DNA of 64,000 nt from Streptomyces violaceoruber (lineage in GTDB: Bacteria > Actinomycetota > Actinomycetes > Streptomycetales > Streptomycetaceae): NCBI RefSeq assembly GCF_033406955.1, contig NZ_CP137734.1:1860001-1924000 (forward strand), in the 5' to 3' direction. This document shows, piece by piece, positions 61,403 to 64,000 of this stretch. The notes below the pieces were generated by a model, which was not told where the DNA came from, ran no database searches, and saw only the letters and a list, made by a program, of their open reading frames with translations. Position 1 is the stretch's first letter. Every line of letters starts with the position of its first letter. The position numbers and the translations under genes were made by a program.

Positions 61403-62701
61403 GTGCACATCGCGCCCCTCAGCCCCGACGACCCTGCCGAGCTGGGCGGATACGAGCTGCTCGGGCGGATCGGGCAGGGCGGCATGGGCCAGGTGTATCT
61501 GGGGGAGTCGCCGGGCGGGGAACCGGCAGCCGTGAAGGTGATCAAGCCGTCCGTCGTGGACTCCGAGACGCGGCTGAGGTTTGCGCAGGAGGTGGAGATC
61601 CTCAAGACGGTGTGGGGCGCCCGGATCGCCGCCCTCCTGGACGCCGACCCGGAGGCGGACCCGCCGTGGCTGGCGACCGAGTACGTCGAGGGGCTGGACC
61701 TCAGCAGGCACGTGGCCAGTCACGGACCGCTGGACGCCCTGCTCACCGCCTCGCTGGGCGCGACGCTCGCGGAAGCGCTGGCGACGGTGCACAAGCAGGG
61801 GCTGCTGCACCGCGATCTCAAGCCCGCCAACGTGCTTCTCGGCCCCAACGGACCCAAGGTGATCGACTTCGGCCTCGCGGTGTTCGCGGAGTCCAGCGTG
61901 TCCCTGACCGCGGCCAACACGGTCGTCGGCACGCCCTCCTGCATGCCGCCCGAGCAGGCGAACGGTGAGAAGCCGCTGACTCCCGCGGTCGACGTCTACG
62001 CGCTTGCTGCCGTGCTTCTGTTCGCTTGCTCGGGCCATGCTCCCTACCGCGCCGACAACATCCACCTCCTGTTCCACCAGGTCGTCGATCCCGCGATCGC
62101 GCCGGACCTCTCGGGCGCACCCGAGGAACTCGCGCCGCTGCTGACGGCGATGCTGGCCCACCGCCCCGAGGACCGGCCCGCGCTCGACGACGTCGTACGG
62201 CGGTGCCGGGCCCTGATCGAGGCGCAGGGGCTCAAGATCGCCCAGGCGCGGCGCAGGCTCACGAACTACACGGCCGCTCCGGCCCACGTCCTCGACGACC
62301 TGCTCGCCGTGAGCCGCCCGGCTACGGAGGGGTCGCCGGCCCGGCAGGAGCCGAGCGGGTCCCGGCCCGGCCGCCGGGATCCCGAGGTGCTCCGGCCCAC
62401 GCCGCCGAAGCCGTCGGCCCAGGTGCTGCCGCCCACGGATCCGCGACTGCTCTTCGCCCGCGTCGACACCCCCGCGCCCCCACCGGCCGACGACGCGCCT
62501 GCCTCCCCGGCGGCAGTGCAGCCGCCGGCGGACACAACGGCGGAGCGGGTCAGCGCGCGGCCCTCGCTTCGCCCGGCGGGCCGGGGCACCCTGGGCGGCG
62601 ATGACAGCAGCGTCCGACGGCGTTCCCTGCGGCATTCCGCCCAGGCCCGGATCACCGCGCAGCGGTTGCGTGAGGCATACGCGGCCAGTACCCCCTTCTG
62701 A
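61403..62701 (+). CDS. Serine/threonine protein kinase with disordered C-terminal tail
   Basis: 432 aa from GTG 61403, with GAGGAT 6 bases upstream; GTG 61391 is an in-frame alternative. Hanks-type domain about 15-275: glycine loop GRIGQGGMGQVYLG, catalytic-pocket K45 (AAVKVIK), HRDLKPANVLL, DFG, and PEQ. The usual GTPxYMxPEQ reads GTPSCMPPEQ, a Cys in place of Tyr. The last ~160 residues are Pro/Ala/Arg-rich and disordered, without membrane segment or PASTA repeats, so it is probably a soluble cytoplasmic kinase. Followed 86 bases later by the SNF2-type helicase; same strand, likely the same operon. Confidence 0.88.
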   Translation: MHIAPLSPDDPAELGGYELLGRIGQGGMGQVYLGESPGGEPAAVKVIKPSVVDSETRLRFAQEVEILKTVWGARIAALLDADPEADPPWLATEYVEGLDLSRHVASHGPLDALLTASLGATLAEALATVHKQGLLHRDLKPANVLLGPNGPKVIDFGLAVFAESSVSLTAANTVVGTPSCMPPEQANGEKPLTPAVDVYALAAVLLFACSGHAPYRADNIHLLFHQVVDPAIAPDLSGAPEELAPLLTAMLAHRPEDRPALDDVVRRCRALIEAQGLKIAQARRRLTNYTAAPAHVLDDLLAVSRPATEGSPARQEPSGSRPGRRDPEVLRPTPPKPSAQVLPPTDPRLLFARVDTPAPPPADDAPASPAAVQPPADTTAERVSARPSLRPAGRGTLGGDDSSVRRRSLRHSAQARITAQRLREAYAASTPF

Positions 62702-62787
62702 CCCGTACGCCCCTGCGACCCGCGATAATGGGCGGGCCCTGAAGGGGGCCTGACCATGTACGACCGAACCGCCTCAGGAGGCCACGG

Positions 62788-64000
62788 GTGACCGCCGTCC
62801 AGACAAGTGCGGAGCAGAGCGGCGTCACGACCGGCCAGGATCAGTACCCGGCCGGTGCCCAGGTGCTCGTGCGGGACGAGGAGTGGCTGGTCAGGAGCTC
62901 GATGCCGACGGAGGACGACGGGACCCGGATCGAGGTCGTCGGGGTGTCGGAGTTCGTCCGTGACCAGGAGGCCGTGTTCTTCTCCGGCCTGGACCGCATC
63001 GAGCTGCTCGACCCTCGGGAGACGGCTCTCGTCATGGACGACTCGCCGAACTACCGGCGCTCCCGGCTGTTCCTGGAGGCGGTCCTGCGTCGGACCGCGC
63101 TGCCCCAGTCGGAGCGTCGGCTGGCGCTGGCCGACTCATTCCTGATGGACCCGCTGCCGTACCAGCGGCGCCCCGCCGAGCTGGCCCTGTCCGGCGCCAA
63201 CCTCCGCCCGCGCCTGCTGATCGCGGACGTGGTGGGCCTCGGCAAGACCCTGGAGATCGGTCTGACGCTGGCCGAGCTGATCCGGCGCGGCCGGGGCGAG
63301 CGCATCCTGGTCGTCACCCCGCAGCATGTGCTGGAGCAGTTCCAGCACGAGCTGTGGACGCGGTTCGCGATCCCGCTGGTGCGGCTGGACTCGGTCGGCA
63401 TCGAGCGGATCCAGCGGGAGATCCCGGCCGGCCGCAACCCCTTCACCTCGTTCAAGCGGGTCATCGTCTCCATCGACACCCTGAAGAACACCGACCAGTA
63501 CCAGCACCATCTGGAGCAGATCCGCTGGGACGCGGTCGTCATCGACGAGTCGCACAACCTGATCAACCGCGGTTCCCTGCGCAACCAGCTCGCACGCACC
63601 CTCGCCCCCCGCACCGACGCCCTGATCCTCGCCTCGGCGACCCCGCACAACGGCGACGCGAAGTCGTTCGCGGAGCTGATCGGCCTGCTGGACCCGGTGG
63701 CGATCCGGGACCCGGAGAGCTACCGCGCGACCGACATCGAGCACCTCTTCATCCGCCGGACGAAGATCAGCCCCGAGGTGCGGGAGCAGATGAAGGGCCA
63801 GTGGGCGGAGCGCGGCCCGTCCCACTGCGTGCACTGCCCGGCCACCCCCGCCGAGGAGAAGATCTTCGAGGAGCTGGCGGCCGTCTGGCTGCCCGGTGAG
63901 GGCGGCACCTCGGTGAGTTCGGTGCCCCTCTTCCCGTACACGCTGCTGAAGTCATTCCTGTCCTCCCACGCGGCGCTGCGGGCCACGGTCTCCGCGCGCA
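62788..64000 (+). CDS. SNF2/RapA-type helicase (partial, runs off right edge)
   Basis: 404 codons are in the window; the C-terminus is missing. GTG 62788, with CAGGAG 7 bases upstream. After a ~110-residue N-terminal domain (QYPAGAQVLVRDEEWLVRSS, SGLDRIELLDP) come helicase motifs: Q-like PLPYQRRP, Walker A DVVGLGKTLEIGL, Ia VVTPQHVLEQFQHEL, II VVIDESHN (DESH) and III LILASATPHNGD. It follows the kinase and is likely cotranscribed. Families of this type occur in DISARM- and BREX-like phage defence, but also as stand-alone RapA proteins. The part beyond the edge is needed to decide. Confidence 0.85.
   Translation, partial: MTAVQTSAEQSGVTTGQDQYPAGAQVLVRDEEWLVRSSMPTEDDGTRIEVVGVSEFVRDQEAVFFSGLDRIELLDPRETALVMDDSPNYRRSRLFLEAVLRRTALPQSERRLALADSFLMDPLPYQRRPAELALSGANLRPRLLIADVVGLGKTLEIGLTLAELIRRGRGERILVVTPQHVLEQFQHELWTRFAIPLVRLDSVGIERIQREIPAGRNPFTSFKRVIVSIDTLKNTDQYQHHLEQIRWDAVVIDESHNLINRGSLRNQLARTLAPRTDALILASATPHNGDAKSFAELIGLLDPVAIRDPESYRATDIEHLFIRRTKISPEVREQMKGQWAERGPSHCVHCPATPAEEKIFEELAAVWLPGEGGTSVSSVPLFPYTLLKSFLSSHAALRATVSAR

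Overview
The window is chromosomal DNA from a high-GC actinomycete and almost certainly a Streptomyces. It has pervasive GC-rich third codon positions, many GTG starts, GTGA stop/start overlaps, DasR-type dre operators, a whiI-like sporulation regulator, and XRE/DUF5753 and DUF397 proteins. From memory the gene order matches, in reverse, the S. coelicolor block from about SCO5998 (murA-like) and SCO5999 (aconitase) through rok7B7, xylFGH, dxs and whiI to hemE. No alignment was run, and the right-hand ~11 kb does not belong to the conserved block I recall.

Layout. 1-4079 (minus): a four-gene cassette of PhyH-type dioxygenase, DUF6271 (glycosyltransferase-like), fold-III PLP decarboxylase and GNAT acetyltransferase, with overlapping genes, which looks like a small biosynthetic unit. 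4.5-14 kb: GH3 beta-N-acetylhexosaminidase under a perfect dre palindrome, hemE, a DUF3000 protein, whiI, RNase D, and the thiolase/FadB fatty-acid oxidation pair. 14-24.7 kb: a five-gene minus-strand operon (three Stealth-family sugar-phosphate transferase homologues, one without the catalytic motifs; a GT4 glycosyltransferase; a PIG-L deacetylase with a propeller-like tail) divergent from an LCP ligase. This looks like a cell-wall glycopolymer locus. 24.7-27.1 kb: two stand-alone proteins related to that tail. 27-31 kb: NYN nuclease-like gene, APC permease, dxs. 31-46 kb: a carbohydrate-uptake region with a secreted GH18 chitinase, xylFGH, ROK regulator (rok7B7-type), ngcEFG and a secreted GH92 alpha-mannosidase. 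46-53 kb: XRE/DUF5753, small membrane proteins, DUF397, aconitase, DUF4236 and an XRE-MurA fusion.

53.3-64 kb is an accessory block with a defence-island look: OGG-fold-like protein, DUF262/DUF1524 (GmrSD-type) nuclease, a small DNA-binding-like membrane protein, McrC and McrB (the latter with a DUF4357 N-terminus), then divergently a helical protein, a Ser/Thr kinase and an SNF2/RapA-type helicase cut by the window edge.

How the genes connect: chitin and GlcNAc use (GH3, GH18, ngcEFG, ROK) shares dre-like sites in three intergenic regions. One divergent region also faces the PhyH cassette, so that cassette may be linked to GlcNAc signalling. The Stealth/GT4/PIG-L/LCP set fits synthesis, trimming and attachment of a phosphate-linked wall polymer. 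The most promising candidates for something undescribed are the PhyH/DUF6271 cassette, the Stealth/propeller cluster and the mixed restriction/kinase/helicase block. No tRNA, rRNA, CRISPR array or intact insertion sequence was seen.
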